DNA of 64,000 bases from Microcoleus sp. FACHB-1515 (GCF_014696105.1 NZ_JACJPO010000038.1:62001-126000); one strand, 5' to 3'. Positions 1 through 10,568 are shown, numbered from the stretch's first letter. Program-made: numbers and translations. The notes: generated by a model not told the origin, from the sequence alone.

Positions 1-209
1 CCATCATCCAGCCACAATCGCTCCTCTGTGCTGATCCTCGACGTTCGACATTCAATTTCCATTTCCCCTTTGCAATCGATCGCCCAGGCTTTAATATCTC
101 TGTGATTCGCTGCGGCAAAATTCACCGAAATTGAGTTACGGTTTTGGCAGCGATCGATCGGGTGCAAGTCGCGTATCGTTGAGCGTTCTTTTCTTTGCGT
201 GTGTCAGCA
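1..209. other. Upstream region of yvcK, no gene seen
   Basis: No convincing open reading frame or RNA gene is visible before the first coding region. The stretch contains CGATCG motifs typical of this genome and presumably carries the yvcK promoter, but I could not pick a confident -35/-10 pair. Confidence 0.4.
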
Positions 210-1559
210 ATGTCTAGCATTCTTAAACAAGCGCTTCGCGCGTTAAGGCAATCGCGCGAGTCAAACGGGCGCGTGCAGCGCTGGTTTAAGTGGCTTGCGC
301 CAGGGCTGTCGGTGAAGCGCTGGCTGCTGATGAGCGTGGCGGGCGTGCTGATGGTCGCGTTGGGCGCGGCAATTTGGACGAACCAAACTCCGGTTTTTTA
401 TCTGACGCGGTTCATCGGTCGGCTGCTCAATACAATCACCAATGTGCTGCCCAGCCATGTCAGCGGACCGATCGCGATCGCCATTGGCCTGTTGTTCATC
501 TTCTGGGGACAAACGCGCAGCCTGGGCGCGATTACTGAAGTGCTGATGCCTGAAGGCGATGCAGAACTGATTGATGTGCTGATGACGCATCGCCGCTTGC
601 ATCGCGGTCCCAAGGTCGTCGTGCTGGGCGGCGGAACTGGACTTTCCACCTTGCTGCGCGGGCTGAAGGCTTACAGTGCGAACATTACGGCGATCGTCAC
701 GGTTGCGGATGACGGCGGCTCATCCGGGCGACTGCGGCGCGAAATCGGCGTCTTGCCGCCCGGAGATATTCGCAACTGTCTCGCGGCACTGGCGGACGAG
801 GAAAAATTACTGACTGAACTGTTTCAGTATCGCTTTCAGGCCGGAGACGGGCTGAGCGGGCACAGCTTCGGCAATTTGTTTTTGACCGTGATGAGCGAAG
901 TGACCGGAGATCTGGAGCGGGCGATCGCCGCCATCTCGAAAGTTCTCGCCGTGCGCGGTCAAGTGTTGCCCGCAACGCTGGCCGACGTGCGCCTGTGGGC
1001 AGAATTGACGGATGGCCGCTTGATCGAAGGCGAATCGAACATCACCGAGGCGGGAGGAACGATCGCCCGCTTTGGCTGTACGCCTGCGAATCCGCCTGCC
1101 TTGCCCCGCGCCGTTCAAGCGATCGAAGAAGCGGACTACATCATCATCGGGCCGGGTTCGCTCTACACGAGCGTGTTGCCGAATCTGCTTGTGCCAGAGA
1201 TTACTGAGGCGATCGCCCGTCGCGAGGTGCCGCGTATTTACGTCTGCAACATCATGACGCAGCACGGTGAAACGCAGGGCTACACCGTCTCGGATCACAT
1301 TGCGGCGATCGATCGCACCTGTGGCAAAAAGCTGTTTGATGCCGTTTTGATTCAGAAAAAAACGCCTTCCGCGCAAGCTCTGATTCGCTATGCACAGGAA
1401 AATTCGCATCCGGTTTATTTCGATCGCGAAGCGGTTTTGCAAACCGGACGGCGAATCGTGATTGCCAACGTGATGCAGGAAAACGATCGTACCGGACAGC
1501 TCAGGCACGACAGCGATCGACTGGCAAGAATTTTGCTGCGCTGGTACAGCCGCAGCTAG
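210..1559 (+). CDS. yvcK: YvcK/CofD-like gluconeogenesis factor family protein
   Basis: This 449-residue protein belongs to the YvcK branch of the CofD-like family, known for binding UDP-sugars and for roles in carbon metabolism and cell shape. The glycine-rich loop [12 protein letters not shown] lies at residues 140-151 and [12 protein letters not shown] at about 165-176, both hallmarks of the family. Unlike the soluble Bacillus protein it has an N-terminal extension with two predicted membrane helices, about residues 38-57 and 86-100, which suggests a membrane-anchored form. I chose ATG 210; an in-frame TTG at 195 is less likely. It meets the next gene tail to tail, overlapping by a few bases. 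The family call is firm; the function here is inferred. Confidence 0.9.
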   Translation: MSSILKQALRALRQSRESNGRVQRWFKWLAPGLSVKRWLLMSVAGVLMVALGAAIWTNQTPVFYLTRFIGRLLNTITNVLPSHVSGPIAIAIGLLFIFWGQTRSLGAITEVLMPEGDAELIDVLMTHRRLHRGPKVVVLGGGTGLSTLLRGLKAYSANITAIVTVADDGGSSGRLRREIGVLPPGDIRNCLAALADEEKLLTELFQYRFQAGDGLSGHSFGNLFLTVMSEVTGDLERAIAAISKVLAVRGQVLPATLADVRLWAELTDGRLIEGESNITEAGGTIARFGCTPANPPALPRAVQAIEEADYIIIGPGSLYTSVLPNLLVPEITEAIARREVPRIYVCNIMTQHGETQGYTVSDHIAAIDRTCGKKLFDAVLIQKKTPSAQALIRYAQENSHPVYFDREAVLQTGRRIVIANVMQENDRTGQLRHDSDRLARILLRWYSRS

Positions 1560-2164
1560 CGAAATGGGCGAATTTGGCGGGGCGGGCGACGCGCTCTGCG
1601 GACGGTTTGCGGCAAAACGCCAACCAGCAGGGCAAAGGCTTCGTCGGGAATGCTGGCGATCGTGCCCGCATCGAAATAGTTTTCAAACTGAGTCAAAATC
1701 ATCTGGGCACGCTGGAGCGGCACTGACTGGTCGGTAAACTGCTGCGTCAAGCGAATCCACTGACGGCGAATCAGATAGGCTTTTTGGCGTTCTTCGTGCG
1801 ACTCCGGCGGAACCAGCGATAGATCGCCAACGGCAATCACTTTCTGGCAGTCTTTGTCAAACACACCGCCCACAACGGCTCCTGGCCCTGCAAATTCGGC
1901 GTAGTAGCTTTTATACAAAATCAGCCCGTTGCGGCGGCGACTGTTCACCAGCAGCAACTGACCGCTTTTGATTCGGCTCAAGATGTCTGTCACCTCAACA
2001 CATTCAGCAATCGATGCCTCTTCATCATGACGGTTGGATGCAAATTTGGGGTCGGTTTTTGCTTCGGATTGTGCCACAGCCGTGCGGGAATTAGCACCGC
2101 TATTGGACAAATCGAACGAGGCGGATGGGGGCGTAGTTTGATGCGAAAGAAAAATTTGGGCCAT
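1556..2164 (-). CDS. Conserved hypothetical cyanobacterial protein
   Basis: The product is about 202 residues from ATG 2164; the frame stays open upstream to 2242. I do not recognise a named domain. The first 60 residues are Ser/Ala/Thr-rich and look disordered. The rest (from about residue 60) is a compact region with a beta-rich stretch ([21 protein letters not shown]) and then helices containing [14 protein letters not shown]. The C-terminus is very basic ([14 protein letters not shown]). No signal peptide or membrane helix is seen. It is convergent with yvcK, with the stop codons overlapping. Function unknown. Confidence 0.6.
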   Translation of the reverse strand: MAQIFLSHQTTPPSASFDLSNSGANSRTAVAQSEAKTDPKFASNRHDEEASIAECVEVTDILSRIKSGQLLLVNSRRRNGLILYKSYYAEFAGPGAVVGGVFDKDCQKVIAVGDLSLVPPESHEERQKAYLIRRQWIRLTQQFTDQSVPLQRAQMILTQFENYFDAGTIASIPDEAFALLVGVLPQTVRRARRPPRQIRPFR

Positions 2165-2550
2165 TGCGGAAGCAGTGAGGTAGCGCTGCTGACTTTCTAG
2201 CTGTCTATTCGCAAATTGCGCTGGGGCAAATCGGCGGCACACAGTGAGTGGGCGTCAACGGAATTAGACAATTTCAGACGGAGCCGAGAATGAACGAGAA
2301 CAACAGCACTGGCTGAAATGATCGAGTGGATTGAACTGGTAGATACAAAACTTGATTTCCGTCCTAATTCCTATTTTATGGAAACAAAATAAAGCTGGAG
2401 CGCAATGACCGTCAAGGAATTTGAAGGCGAGATGAAGAGTCTATAAAATCTTCATCGAGGTGTGTAAAAACTTCTTATGCCGTACTTTGCGGCGGAGCGG
2501 CTTGCGGAATTTACGTGAAACCGCCGCGATCGCCAACCTCGAAAAAATAC
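2165..2550. other. Intergenic region with a hairpin
   Basis: This spacer lies upstream of the hypothetical gene and downstream of the acetyltransferase gene, which both run on the minus strand. No coding region is convincing. The only structure seen is the 8-bp hairpin at 2431-2456. Confidence 0.5.
2431..2456 (-). terminator. Candidate terminator hairpin downstream of the GNAT gene
   Basis: A perfect 8-bp inverted repeat (GATGAAGA at 2431-2438, TCTTCATC at 2449-2456) encloses a 10-nt AT-rich loop. It lies about 95 bp beyond the stop of the minus-strand acetyltransferase gene. There is no strong U-tract, so termination is a guess. Confidence 0.35.
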
Positions 2551-3156
2551 TTAAGAAAACAGCGATCTCGGCAGATGTTTGTGTAGATAAAGCTGACGGG
2601 GTTGACCGAACCAGCTTGCCAGTGCACCATCGGCTCGCAGCAGTTCAAAGCCCGCCTGATCGTAAAGCTGCTGGGCAGCATGGTTGTCTTCCATCACGTG
2701 CAAATACAAATCTGGAATTTTCCAGCGTACCGCAATTCGCTCACAGGCAGCGAGCATCTGCGTGGCGACGCCTTGCCGCCGATAGTCCGCTGCCACTGCC
2801 AAATTTGAGATATACAGCGATCGATCGGGGCGCGAGTGCCACAGCGATCGCCGCTGGGCAATTTCCACGCCGCCTGCCAGCGGCACGGCAGCGTTCGATC
2901 GCTCGATCTGAACGATCGGGGGGACGGCAACGAGAAACACCTGATGCGGGGCAGGCGCAGCAATGCGATTGCGTAAATCTTCGTAAATACCCAGCCGCAG
3001 CAGCGGATAAGTCCAACCCCAAAAGCCATCTTGCGAGTGAAAGCTGCGAGCGAGCAGATCTGTAAGGTTGTGCAGATCTTGCGGACGGGCTGCCCGAATC
3101 AAAAACGCAGGACGATCGGCATTTGCCGCAGAAATATCTTGAGGGGAAATTGCCAT
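2551..3156 (-). CDS. GNAT family N-acetyltransferase (RimI-like)
   Basis: A 201-residue GNAT-fold acetyltransferase that would move an acetyl group from acetyl-CoA to an amine; the substrate is unknown. The acetyl-CoA binding motif A (YISNLAVAADYRRQGVATQML, with R/Q-x-x-G-x-A) sits in the C-terminal half, followed by the motif B signature LHVMEDNHAAQQLYDQAGFEL. The N-terminal half is a variable substrate region. ATG 3156 gives a normal-length protein; the frame remains open further upstream, but that extension looks non-coding. It is a single gene with no obvious operon partner. Confidence 0.85.
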   Translation of the reverse strand: MAISPQDISAANADRPAFLIRAARPQDLHNLTDLLARSFHSQDGFWGWTYPLLRLGIYEDLRNRIAAPAPHQVFLVAVPPIVQIERSNAAVPLAGGVEIAQRRSLWHSRPDRSLYISNLAVAADYRRQGVATQMLAACERIAVRWKIPDLYLHVMEDNHAAQQLYDQAGFELLRADGALASWFGQPRQLYLHKHLPRSLFS

Positions 3157-3693
3157 CGGGGTAAAGTTGCGTTGCTGCCATCCGGAGCAGCGATCGCGAA
3201 AACGGTATGGAGATAGTGATGAACAGAGCAGTGCTTCTTGCTGGCTGAAGCGATCGCCGCCCAGACCGAGCACTTTGATTTCCTAGTGTATCGGCTACCG
3301 ATTGTTTGATCGAGCAATCGGCAGCGAGATTTGTCGATTCTGGTCGTTTTGGCTACAACGAGTTTAGAATCGCTAGCGATCGCTGAATGTTCAACCGAAA
3401 AATTCCTTTTGCGCGATCGCACTGGCAGGTTTGGCAAATCTTTGTGTCTATGATCAGAATGGGTGTAGAACAAAGTTTATCCGACCTGTCACAAGGGCAT
3501 CGGGGTTGATGGGGTGCGCTGCCGATCGTGATCGTCTTGGAACTTCGCTTGAGCCAGCTACCGCTTGCTCAAAAATGGGAAACCTAAGTTTATTAAAGAC
3601 GCTGTGCTTGGCACGATCGATCGATCGGCCTGGGCAACATTCAGTTCGGCGGAAAATCTTATATTCAACTGCCGTCGGGCAGGAGCGCGGTGC
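3157..3693. other. Divergent intergenic region
   Basis: This 537-bp spacer separates the acetyltransferase gene (minus) from the cyaC-like gene (plus) and should hold both promoters. The cyaC frame is open back to 3565, but the upstream part has no domain sequence. I see no RNA gene or repeat apart from scattered CGATCG motifs. Confidence 0.4.
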
Positions 3694-6600
3694 ATGACAT
3701 CCCCAGTTAACAATAAGCCTAAACTTTTGGTTGTTGACGACGAACCCGACAACCTGGATTTGCTCTACCGCACTTTTCACCGTGAGTTCAAAGTGCTGCG
3801 GGCAGAAAGTGGCCCTGCCGCGCTTGAAGTATTAGAGCAAGAAGGCGAAGTCGCGGTCATTATCTCTGACCAGCGGATGCCCTCGATGAGCGGCACAGAA
3901 TTTTTGGGGCTAACGGCCACCAAATATCCCAACATCATCCGCATCATTTTGACGGGCTACACCGACGTTGAAGATTTGGTTGAAGCGATCAACGCCGGAA
4001 AAGTCTTTAAATATGTCACCAAGCCTTGGGATGACGAAGAACTCAAAGCCGTTGTTCGCCAAGCTGCCGCCGCGCACCACGTCCTCAAAACGCAAACGCA
4101 GCAGCTCCGCCGAACGCTGCGTCAAGAATCGCTGCTCAACGACATTACCAGCACGATTCGCAGTGCGCTGAGCTATCGCGAAATTCTGCAAACGATCGCC
4201 ACCACTGTCGGCCAAACGCTCGAAGTCGATTGCTGCGTGCTCAAGCCTGCTCAAGAAGCGAACACCGAGCCAGAATGGTTTGTCTACACTGCGTCAGAAT
4301 CGGCTGAAGCAGCCGCAACGCCTGCCGAAGTGCGATCGACTCAGACGATCGGCACGCTGGCGCACACGATTTGGGAAACGCAAGAAATTCACGTCATCAA
4401 CAACGCCGAGCAGGAATTGGCAAGCGATCCCCAGCAAATCGATCGCATTTCAGCCTATCAAGCTGCCCAGATTCGATCGAGCTTGGTCGTGCCGCTGATT
4501 TGTCAGCAAGAACTGATGGCCGTCATTGCCCTGCATCAATACAGCCTCCGCACCTGGGAATCGCACGACGTGCAGCTTGTCAAACTCGTTGCCGACCAAG
4601 CCGCCCTCGCGCTCTCGCAAGCTCGCACCTATGAGCGCGTTCAAGCTCTGGCAAAGCGAGAAGCCCTTGTCAATACAATCACGACGGCGATTCGATCGAG
4701 CCTTGATCCCCAGCATATTTTCGCTGCCATTACCCAAAAGCTCTGTCAAGCTTTGCACGCAGACGGCTGTGCGCTGTCTTTGTGGACAGAAGACGATGAG
4801 TTTGTGCAGTGCGTCGGCCTATATGACGCCAGCCAAGAACACGACATGCCGATCGAGTGGCACGGCTGGAATTCGGAAACGGGCAGCTACACGCACGACG
4901 ATCAGGCCGCGCAGCGCCCGCAGCAGTTGCCACAGTCGCGAGTGCCGATCGAAGGCAATCCCGTCTCGCAGCAGCTTTTGGCAACGCAGTTTCCCGTCAT
5001 CATTGACGATCTGAGCTTGCACCCAGAAATGAACGTGCAGGATTTACCGCTGCGATCGCCTGCTCGCGCTCTACTGGTCGTGCCGCTGCTTTCGGACGGC
5101 AAAATCATCGGCAGTATTTCGCTGCGCGAAACGCAGCAATCGCGCCACTGGCAGCCGGAAGAAATCGAACTGGCGCAGGCGGTGGCGGCTCAGGCGGCGA
5201 TCGCCGTGCAGCAATCGCGCCTCTACCAAAAAACGCGCCAGCAAGCCGAGCAGCTTTTGGAACTCGATCGCCAAAAGACCGAGTTTTTCCAAAATGTTTC
5301 GCACGAATTTCGCACGCCGCTGACCTTGACGATCGGGCCGCTGGAGTCGGCAGTCGCCCAAGGCCAAGGACTGACCCACGATCAATCTGTCATTGCTCTG
5401 CGAAATTCACGCCGTCTGCTGCGGCTGGTGAATCAGCTTTTGGACTTGCAGCGGCTCGATGCAGGCCGGATGCAGCCAAGTTTTCGCCCAACCAACCTGG
5501 TGGAATTCGTTTCTCAGGTGGTTGATTCGTTCCAGCACTACTGCGAGAAAAAGCAGATCGCGCTCTCAACTGAACTGATTGATGCGCCAACCGTTTACTT
5601 AGACTTGGAAAAGTTCGACAAGGTGATTTACAACCTGCTCTCGAACGCGATGAAGTTTACGCCCGCAGGCGGCAGCATCATCGTAACGGTGCGACCCGCA
5701 GGCGAACACTGCCTGATTCAAGTGAAAGACACGGGAATCGGCATTTTGCCTGACCAGATTCCCTATCTGTTTGAGCGCTTTCGGCAGGCAGATGGCTCGA
5801 CCAATCGCAGCTTTGAAGGCAGCGGCTTGGGACTCGCGCTCGTCAAGGAACTCGTGGAACTGCACGGCGGCAAAGTGTCGGTTGAATCGGCTTACGGCCA
5901 AGGGACAGTTTTCACCGTCTGGCTGCAAACCGGAATCGCCCATTTGCCTGCCGAGCAGGTGATCGAAGTGCCTGCTGAAACTGAACATAGCCGAGCAGCG
6001 ATCGAACTGGCCGACATTGAATTTGAATCTTCTGAGGTCGTGCCCGACAGCGTGCCTGTGATTCTCTCACCTGCAACGCCGCTGAGCCACACCAGCGCCC
6101 AGATTCTCGTTGTCGATGACAATACCGATTTGCGTAACTATGTTGCCAGCATTTTGCAGCAGCAGGGCTATCAGGTCTTGACGGCTCGCAACGGGGCAGA
6201 AGGCTTCAACTGTGCTCAGTCGCAGCGTCCGCAATTGATCATCACCGACCTGATGATGCCGGGAGTGTCGGGCATGGAAATGATCCAAATGTTGCGGCAA
6301 GATGAAACGACGCAGGGCACGCCGATCGTGCTGCTGACGGCTAAAGCTGACGAAGACACGCGACTCGAAGGCGTGGAGCAAGGCGCAGATGCCTATCTGT
6401 CGAAGCCGTTTAACGCTCGCGAACTCTTGGCCGAAGTTCGCAATCTGCTTGCGCTCAAAGCCAACGAACGGCGCGTCGCTGAACTGAATACCTACCTGAC
6501 TGAATCGGTGTTGAAGCGATTCTTGCCGCCCTCGTTGGTGGAAAAAGCCGCCAAGGGCGAACTCGCGCTTGATTTACGCCCGGAGCCGCGCATGGTGACG

Positions 6601-7197
6601 ATTTTGTTTAGCGACATCATCGGCTTCACGCAGCTCTCGAATACTTTGCGATCGCGCCGCGTCGCCGAACTGCTCAACGAATATCTCACCGAAATGACGC
6701 ACGCCATTTTTGAGCAGGGCGGCACGGTCGATAAGTTCATGGGCGACGCAATTTTGGCGATCTTTGGCGCTCCTGAAGAAACCAGCCCCAATGAGCAAGT
6801 TCGCTGTGCCATCGCCGCCGCTCGTCAGATGTATCGCGCCCTCGATCGCCTCAACGACCGCTGGGCAAAGCTGGGCATCGATCGCGTCCAGTTTCGCTGC
6901 GGCATTCATCAGGGAACAGCGGTGGTTGGCATGTTTGGCGGGGCAGAACGTGCCGACTACACGGCGATCGGCCCCAGCGTCAACATTGCGGCTCGCATCC
7001 AAGAAGCGGCTGAACCAAGCTGCATCCTCGTTTCCGCTGCGGTTGCCGACTACCTCGACCAAGACACGATCACCAAGTTCAGCCCGCTTGAACTGAAAGG
7101 CGTGGATGAAACGGTGCTCACCTTTGCAATTCATGTCGATGAAGCCGTTTCTGAAGAGGCCACACCCTCTGAAGCAACGGCCAAAGCCGCATCTTGA
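3694..7197 (+). CDS. cyaC: CyaC-like hybrid sensor kinase / adenylate cyclase
   Basis: A 1167-residue multi-domain protein with the order REC, GAF, GAF, HisKA, HATPase, REC, class III cyclase, matching the cyanobacterial CyaC type. The first receiver has acceptor Asp59 in IISDQRMP. HisKA has NVSHEFRTPLTL with His about 537. The second receiver has acceptor Asp about 852 in IITDLMMPG. The cyclase (from about 966) keeps FSDIIGF (first metal Asp about 974), VDKFMGDA (second Asp plus the adenine-selecting Lys), RADYTAIG (adenine-selecting Asp) and NIAAR (transition-state Asn/Arg), so it should be active on ATP. ATG 3694 precedes the first receiver directly; upstream codons look non-coding. No membrane helices are seen. 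It pairs functionally with the cAMP phosphodiesterase at 58.5 kb. Confidence 0.92.
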   Translation: MTSPVNNKPKLLVVDDEPDNLDLLYRTFHREFKVLRAESGPAALEVLEQEGEVAVIISDQRMPSMSGTEFLGLTATKYPNIIRIILTGYTDVEDLVEAINAGKVFKYVTKPWDDEELKAVVRQAAAAHHVLKTQTQQLRRTLRQESLLNDITSTIRSALSYREILQTIATTVGQTLEVDCCVLKPAQEANTEPEWFVYTASESAEAAATPAEVRSTQTIGTLAHTIWETQEIHVINNAEQELASDPQQIDRISAYQAAQIRSSLVVPLICQQELMAVIALHQYSLRTWESHDVQLVKLVADQAALALSQARTYERVQALAKREALVNTITTAIRSSLDPQHIFAAITQKLCQALHADGCALSLWTEDDEFVQCVGLYDASQEHDMPIEWHGWNSETGSYTHDDQAAQRPQQLPQSRVPIEGNPVSQQLLATQFPVIIDDLSLHPEMNVQDLPLRSPARALLVVPLLSDGKIIGSISLRETQQSRHWQPEEIELAQAVAAQAAIAVQQSRLYQKTRQQAEQLLELDRQKTEFFQNVSHEFRTPLTLTIGPLESAVAQGQGLTHDQSVIALRNSRRLLRLVNQLLDLQRLDAGRMQPSFRPTNLVEFVSQVVDSFQHYCEKKQIALSTELIDAPTVYLDLEKFDKVIYNLLSNAMKFTPAGGSIIVTVRPAGEHCLIQVKDTGIGILPDQIPYLFERFRQADGSTNRSFEGSGLGLALVKELVELHGGKVSVESAYGQGTVFTVWLQTGIAHLPAEQVIEVPAETEHSRAAIELADIEFESSEVVPDSVPVILSPATPLSHTSAQILVVDDNTDLRNYVASILQQQGYQVLTARNGAEGFNCAQSQRPQLIITDLMMPGVSGMEMIQMLRQDETTQGTPIVLLTAKADEDTRLEGVEQGADAYLSKPFNARELLAEVRNLLALKANERRVAELNTYLTESVLKRFLPPSLVEKAAKGELALDLRPEPRMVTILFSDIIGFTQLSNTLRSRRVAELLNEYLTEMTHAIFEQGGTVDKFMGDAILAIFGAPEETSPNEQVRCAIAAARQMYRALDRLNDRWAKLGIDRVQFRCGIHQGTAVVGMFGGAERADYTAIGPSVNIAARIQEAAEPSCILVSAAVADYLDQDTITKFSPLELKGVDETVLTFAIHVDEAVSEEATPSEATAKAAS

Positions 7198-7441
7198 TCT
7201 TGCATCTGAGGCAAAGCCAACTTGCCACTTTGTCTTCGGACACACCACTCTAACGTTCAATCGATACAGTCGATATCCCTTTCAATAGGCAGGTGTGAAA
7301 TTCAGTGATCCCCGTTTATGCTGCAAGGGTCGTCAAGGTGAGTAGACTAAGTATTGGCTGATATCTTACTTCGTCTATGATTTGTATTGACCAATCTAAA
7401 GCCTTGTGGGGCTGAGGTTGGTGCCAGGCCAGCTTGAGGCG

Positions 7442-8902
7442 ATGCCGCTCCGTCAACTTTTAAGCATAAGCATGGATGTTTTGCCCGCTGACGTGATTTC
7501 GCCCAAGAATAGCGCGATTGTGTCTCGATCGATTTCCACTACGCCGCCCGTTGCACTCAGCCCTGCAACGTCCAAAGCCGCTATTCGCACCAGCCTTCGC
7601 GCCTCAACCGCAGACGGCGTGTTTGCCACTATTTTCTCGAACATTGCGGGCGGTGTGCTGCTGAGCAACTTTCTGGTTGAACTGCACGCGACCCCGGTCG
7701 AAATTGGAATGCTCGCGTCGATTCCGATGCTGGCGAATTTGTTGCAGCCGATCGGTGCTTATTTTTCAGAACGCTCTACCAGCCGCCACTATTACTGCCT
7801 GTGGATTTACGGCCCCTCGCGCCTGCTGTGGCTAATTCTGGTCGGGGCGATCGCCCTGTTTAGCTGGGGCAAAGTTGACACGCATCAGCTTGTCAACTGG
7901 ACGCTGGCGATCGTCTTTGTCACTCATTTCCTAGGCGCATTTGGCAGTGCGGCTTGGCTAAGCTGGCTGGCGGTTCTCGTTCCTCGGCGCTTGCGCGGTC
8001 GCTATTTTGGCTTCCGCAACAGTGCGGCCAGTCTCACCAATCTTTTATCCGTGCCGATTTTAGGCTGGCTGGTGTCGGCATGGCGCGGTGGCAGCATTGC
8101 AGGCTACGGAATCATTTTGCTGTTCGGCATCGTGGCGGGAATCGTCAGCTTGAGCTTTCAGTTTTTCATGGTGGATGTCAATCCACAAGTGCAGCATCAA
8201 GTTTCCGCGCAATCAGAACCAGCCGAAACGCTCAATTCCCCGGTCTGGTTCGATGTTGTCAAAGATGCAAACTTCCTCAGATTTTTGCTCTACATCAGCG
8301 TTTGGATGTTTGCGGTGAATCTGAGCGCGCCCTTTTTCAATTTGTACTTGCTTGATAATCTCAGCCTGAATATTCGCTGGGTAACGCTCTACAACAGCCT
8401 TGCCGCAGGCGCAAACATGATCATGCTGGTGGTGTGGGGGCGCATTGCCGATCGCGTCGGCAACCGTCCGCTTTTGCTGCTGAGCGGCATTTTGGTGGCG
8501 ATCACGCCGCTTTTGTGGCTGGGCACGAGTACGAATGCTTGGTCGCTGTGGCTGTGGTTGCCTGCGCTGCATCTGTTCACAGGCGGCACTTGGGCGGCGA
8601 TCGATCTATGCAGCAACAATCTCCAGATTGGCGTGGCTCCGACGCGCAATCAGGCCAGCTTTTTTGCGATCGCCGCAGCAGTGGCAGGCGTGAGCGGAGC
8701 GATCGGCACAACGACTGGCGGCCTACTCACGCAGTTTGCAAATTACGGCGGCTTGCCCGGACTGTTTGCCCTCTCAAGCGTGGTGCGACTGGTTGCCCTA
8801 CTGCCGCTGATTTTTGTGCATGAGCGGCACGGTCAATCGCTGAACCAGGTGATGCAGGTGCTTTTTCCGGGCAAGAAGTTAGAGCGTGTGAACGAAGATT
8901 GA
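7442..8902 (+). CDS. MFS transporter
   Basis: A 486-residue major facilitator superfamily permease with about 12 hydrophobic segments separated by a hydrophilic central loop near the middle (SAQSEPAETLNS). A motif resembling the family loop 2-3 signature is visible as ERSTSRHYYCLW. The second half begins at VKDANFLRFLLYISVWMFAVNL. Start codons are possible at 7406 (GTG), 7442 and 7472 (ATG); the first 50 residues look disordered, so any would give a functional protein. The substrate cannot be inferred and there is no operon partner. Confidence 0.82.
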   Translation: MPLRQLLSISMDVLPADVISPKNSAIVSRSISTTPPVALSPATSKAAIRTSLRASTADGVFATIFSNIAGGVLLSNFLVELHATPVEIGMLASIPMLANLLQPIGAYFSERSTSRHYYCLWIYGPSRLLWLILVGAIALFSWGKVDTHQLVNWTLAIVFVTHFLGAFGSAAWLSWLAVLVPRRLRGRYFGFRNSAASLTNLLSVPILGWLVSAWRGGSIAGYGIILLFGIVAGIVSLSFQFFMVDVNPQVQHQVSAQSEPAETLNSPVWFDVVKDANFLRFLLYISVWMFAVNLSAPFFNLYLLDNLSLNIRWVTLYNSLAAGANMIMLVVWGRIADRVGNRPLLLLSGILVAITPLLWLGTSTNAWSLWLWLPALHLFTGGTWAAIDLCSNNLQIGVAPTRNQASFFAIAAAVAGVSGAIGTTTGGLLTQFANYGGLPGLFALSSVVRLVALLPLIFVHERHGQSLNQVMQVLFPGKKLERVNED

Positions 8903-9155
8903 AAACTAAGGGCAAAGAGCTGAACTTGTCAGGTCGATCGCGATCCTAATTTCGCGATCGGAACCTCCACGTGCTCCAACGGTCGAGATCAGCAGCAGAT
9001 GAATCGGCAGGCGCGGCGCGATTGCACCATTTAAATTCTGCGGAAAGTGACAATTAGAACAAATCGAACCGGAAATGATGCGTCGGGCGGGGTATTAAGT
9101 CTCTAAAATTGAAATGCCTTGGAAAGGGACGCGAGCGAAGTGAGGGAGGTAGAAC

Positions 9156-9872
9156 ATGAATATTACTGAAGCGTTTCAGCGGGGCGGAATTGCCATGTGG
9201 CCGCTGCTGGTGCTGTCGATTTTGACGCTGGGCACGATCATCGAGCGGCTGTGGTTTTGGTGGCGAATTCTCAGCCGCCAGCGGGCGATCGCCGGACGTG
9301 TGATCGACGCTGCCCGCAACGATTGGCAGGCCGCTACCGAAATTTCGCGCAAGTCGAGCGATCAGCCAGTCGGACGTTTCCTCTATTCCGCCCTGGAGCT
9401 AGAAGATCCAGAGCCAGAAGTGTTTCAGCTTGCGCTTGAAGCGAGTGCAGATGAAGAACTGACCGCGATGCACCGAGGCGACAAAGTGCTGGAAACTACG
9501 ATCGCGATCGCGCCGCTGCTTGGCCTGTTGGGAACCGTGCTTGGCCTGATTGCTTCCTTGAGTTCAGTTCGGCTGGGCGACTTGGGAACGTCTTCAACCG
9601 CAGGCGTAACGCTGGGCATTTCGGAAGCGCTGATTAGTACGGCAAGCGGCTTGATTGTGGCGATCGTCACTCTCGCTTTCTACCGCCTGTTTCAAAGCTT
9701 TGTCTACGGTCAGGCCAAAATTTTTCGATCGTCCGGCAACGAGCTAGAACTGCTCTACCGCAACCACTGGGCACGCAGCCACCGCAGACGCGATCGCAAC
9801 TTTGATTCGGGCGATCGCGTCCTTCCCCCCCTCGATCCCGAAACCCGCATTGAAGGCACTGAACCTATCTAA
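9156..9872 (+). CDS. exbB: MotA/TolQ/ExbB proton channel family protein
   Basis: A 238-residue inner-membrane proton-channel subunit of the TolQ/ExbB family, which uses the proton gradient to drive work at the outer membrane together with ExbD/TolR. Membrane helices lie at about residues 14-33, 110-134 and 150-176. The third contains the conserved GISEALISTASGLIVAI region that lines the channel. A good Shine-Dalgarno (GGGAGGT) lies 7-8 bases before ATG 9156. The C-terminal 30 residues are charged and Arg-rich. The exbD-like gene follows after 24 bp, so they form an operon. No TonB or TolA gene is seen nearby. Confidence 0.9.
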   Translation: MNITEAFQRGGIAMWPLLVLSILTLGTIIERLWFWWRILSRQRAIAGRVIDAARNDWQAATEISRKSSDQPVGRFLYSALELEDPEPEVFQLALEASADEELTAMHRGDKVLETTIAIAPLLGLLGTVLGLIASLSSVRLGDLGTSSTAGVTLGISEALISTASGLIVAIVTLAFYRLFQSFVYGQAKIFRSSGNELELLYRNHWARSHRRRDRNFDSGDRVLPPLDPETRIEGTEPI

Positions 9873-9896
9873 GCTGACCCTCGACACCCGATCGCC

Positions 9897-10568
9897 ATGA
9901 AGCTCAAGCAAGACACCTCCGGCCCCGATGTCCGCATCGAAATTGTTCCGCTGATCGATGTGGTTTTCTGCATTTTGACGTTTTTCATTTTGGCTGCGCT
10001 CGGTTTAACGCGCCAGCAGGCAATCAACGTTGATTTGCCCAGAGCTTCGACAGGCGTTGCTCAAATGCGCGATTTATTCATCGTCAGCGTTGACCCGATC
10101 GGCCAAACCTACATTGACCAGCAGCCCGTCACTCGCGACCAGCTTCAGCAAGCGCTGACCGAATATAACCAGCAAAAGCCCGACGGTCTAATTGTGCTGT
10201 ATGCCTCGCAGCAGTCGCAATATAGTGATGTTGTGGGTGTGCTGGATTTGTTGCGATCGGTTGGGGGCGATCGCGTTGCCCTCGCCACGCTGCCCGGCTC
10301 AACGCCGATCGCAACGCCCAACGAGCCACTTCTGCCCACCAATCCGCAAACCGCTCCGGGCGCAGGACTACCGGGATCAAACATTCCAGGGGGAGCGATC
10401 GATCCTTTCGATCCCAATCAAAATTTATTTCCTGGCGCATCTCCGCTTCCGACTCCGGGCAGCGCAACGCCCTCCCCAGTCCCCACGCTTCCTACCGCAC
10501 CCGGAACCGCCACGCCCAGAACCGCCGCACCCGGAGCTTCACCGACCAATCCACTGCCAAAAAATTAG
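9897..10568 (+). CDS. exbD: ExbD/TolR family biopolymer transport protein
   Basis: A 223-residue partner of the preceding ExbB. The single membrane helix (about 16-38, VPLIDVVFCILTFFILA) carries the conserved Asp21 needed for proton transfer. The periplasmic domain runs to about residue 140. The last 80 residues are a low-complexity Pro/Thr/Ala/Gly tail (for example SPVPTLPTAPG), which is longer than in typical ExbD proteins and may span or contact peptidoglycan. It is translated from ATG 9897, 24 bp after exbB. Confidence 0.9.
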   Translation: MKLKQDTSGPDVRIEIVPLIDVVFCILTFFILAALGLTRQQAINVDLPRASTGVAQMRDLFIVSVDPIGQTYIDQQPVTRDQLQQALTEYNQQKPDGLIVLYASQQSQYSDVVGVLDLLRSVGGDRVALATLPGSTPIATPNEPLLPTNPQTAPGAGLPGSNIPGGAIDPFDPNQNLFPGASPLPTPGSATPSPVPTLPTAPGTATPRTAAPGASPTNPLPKN

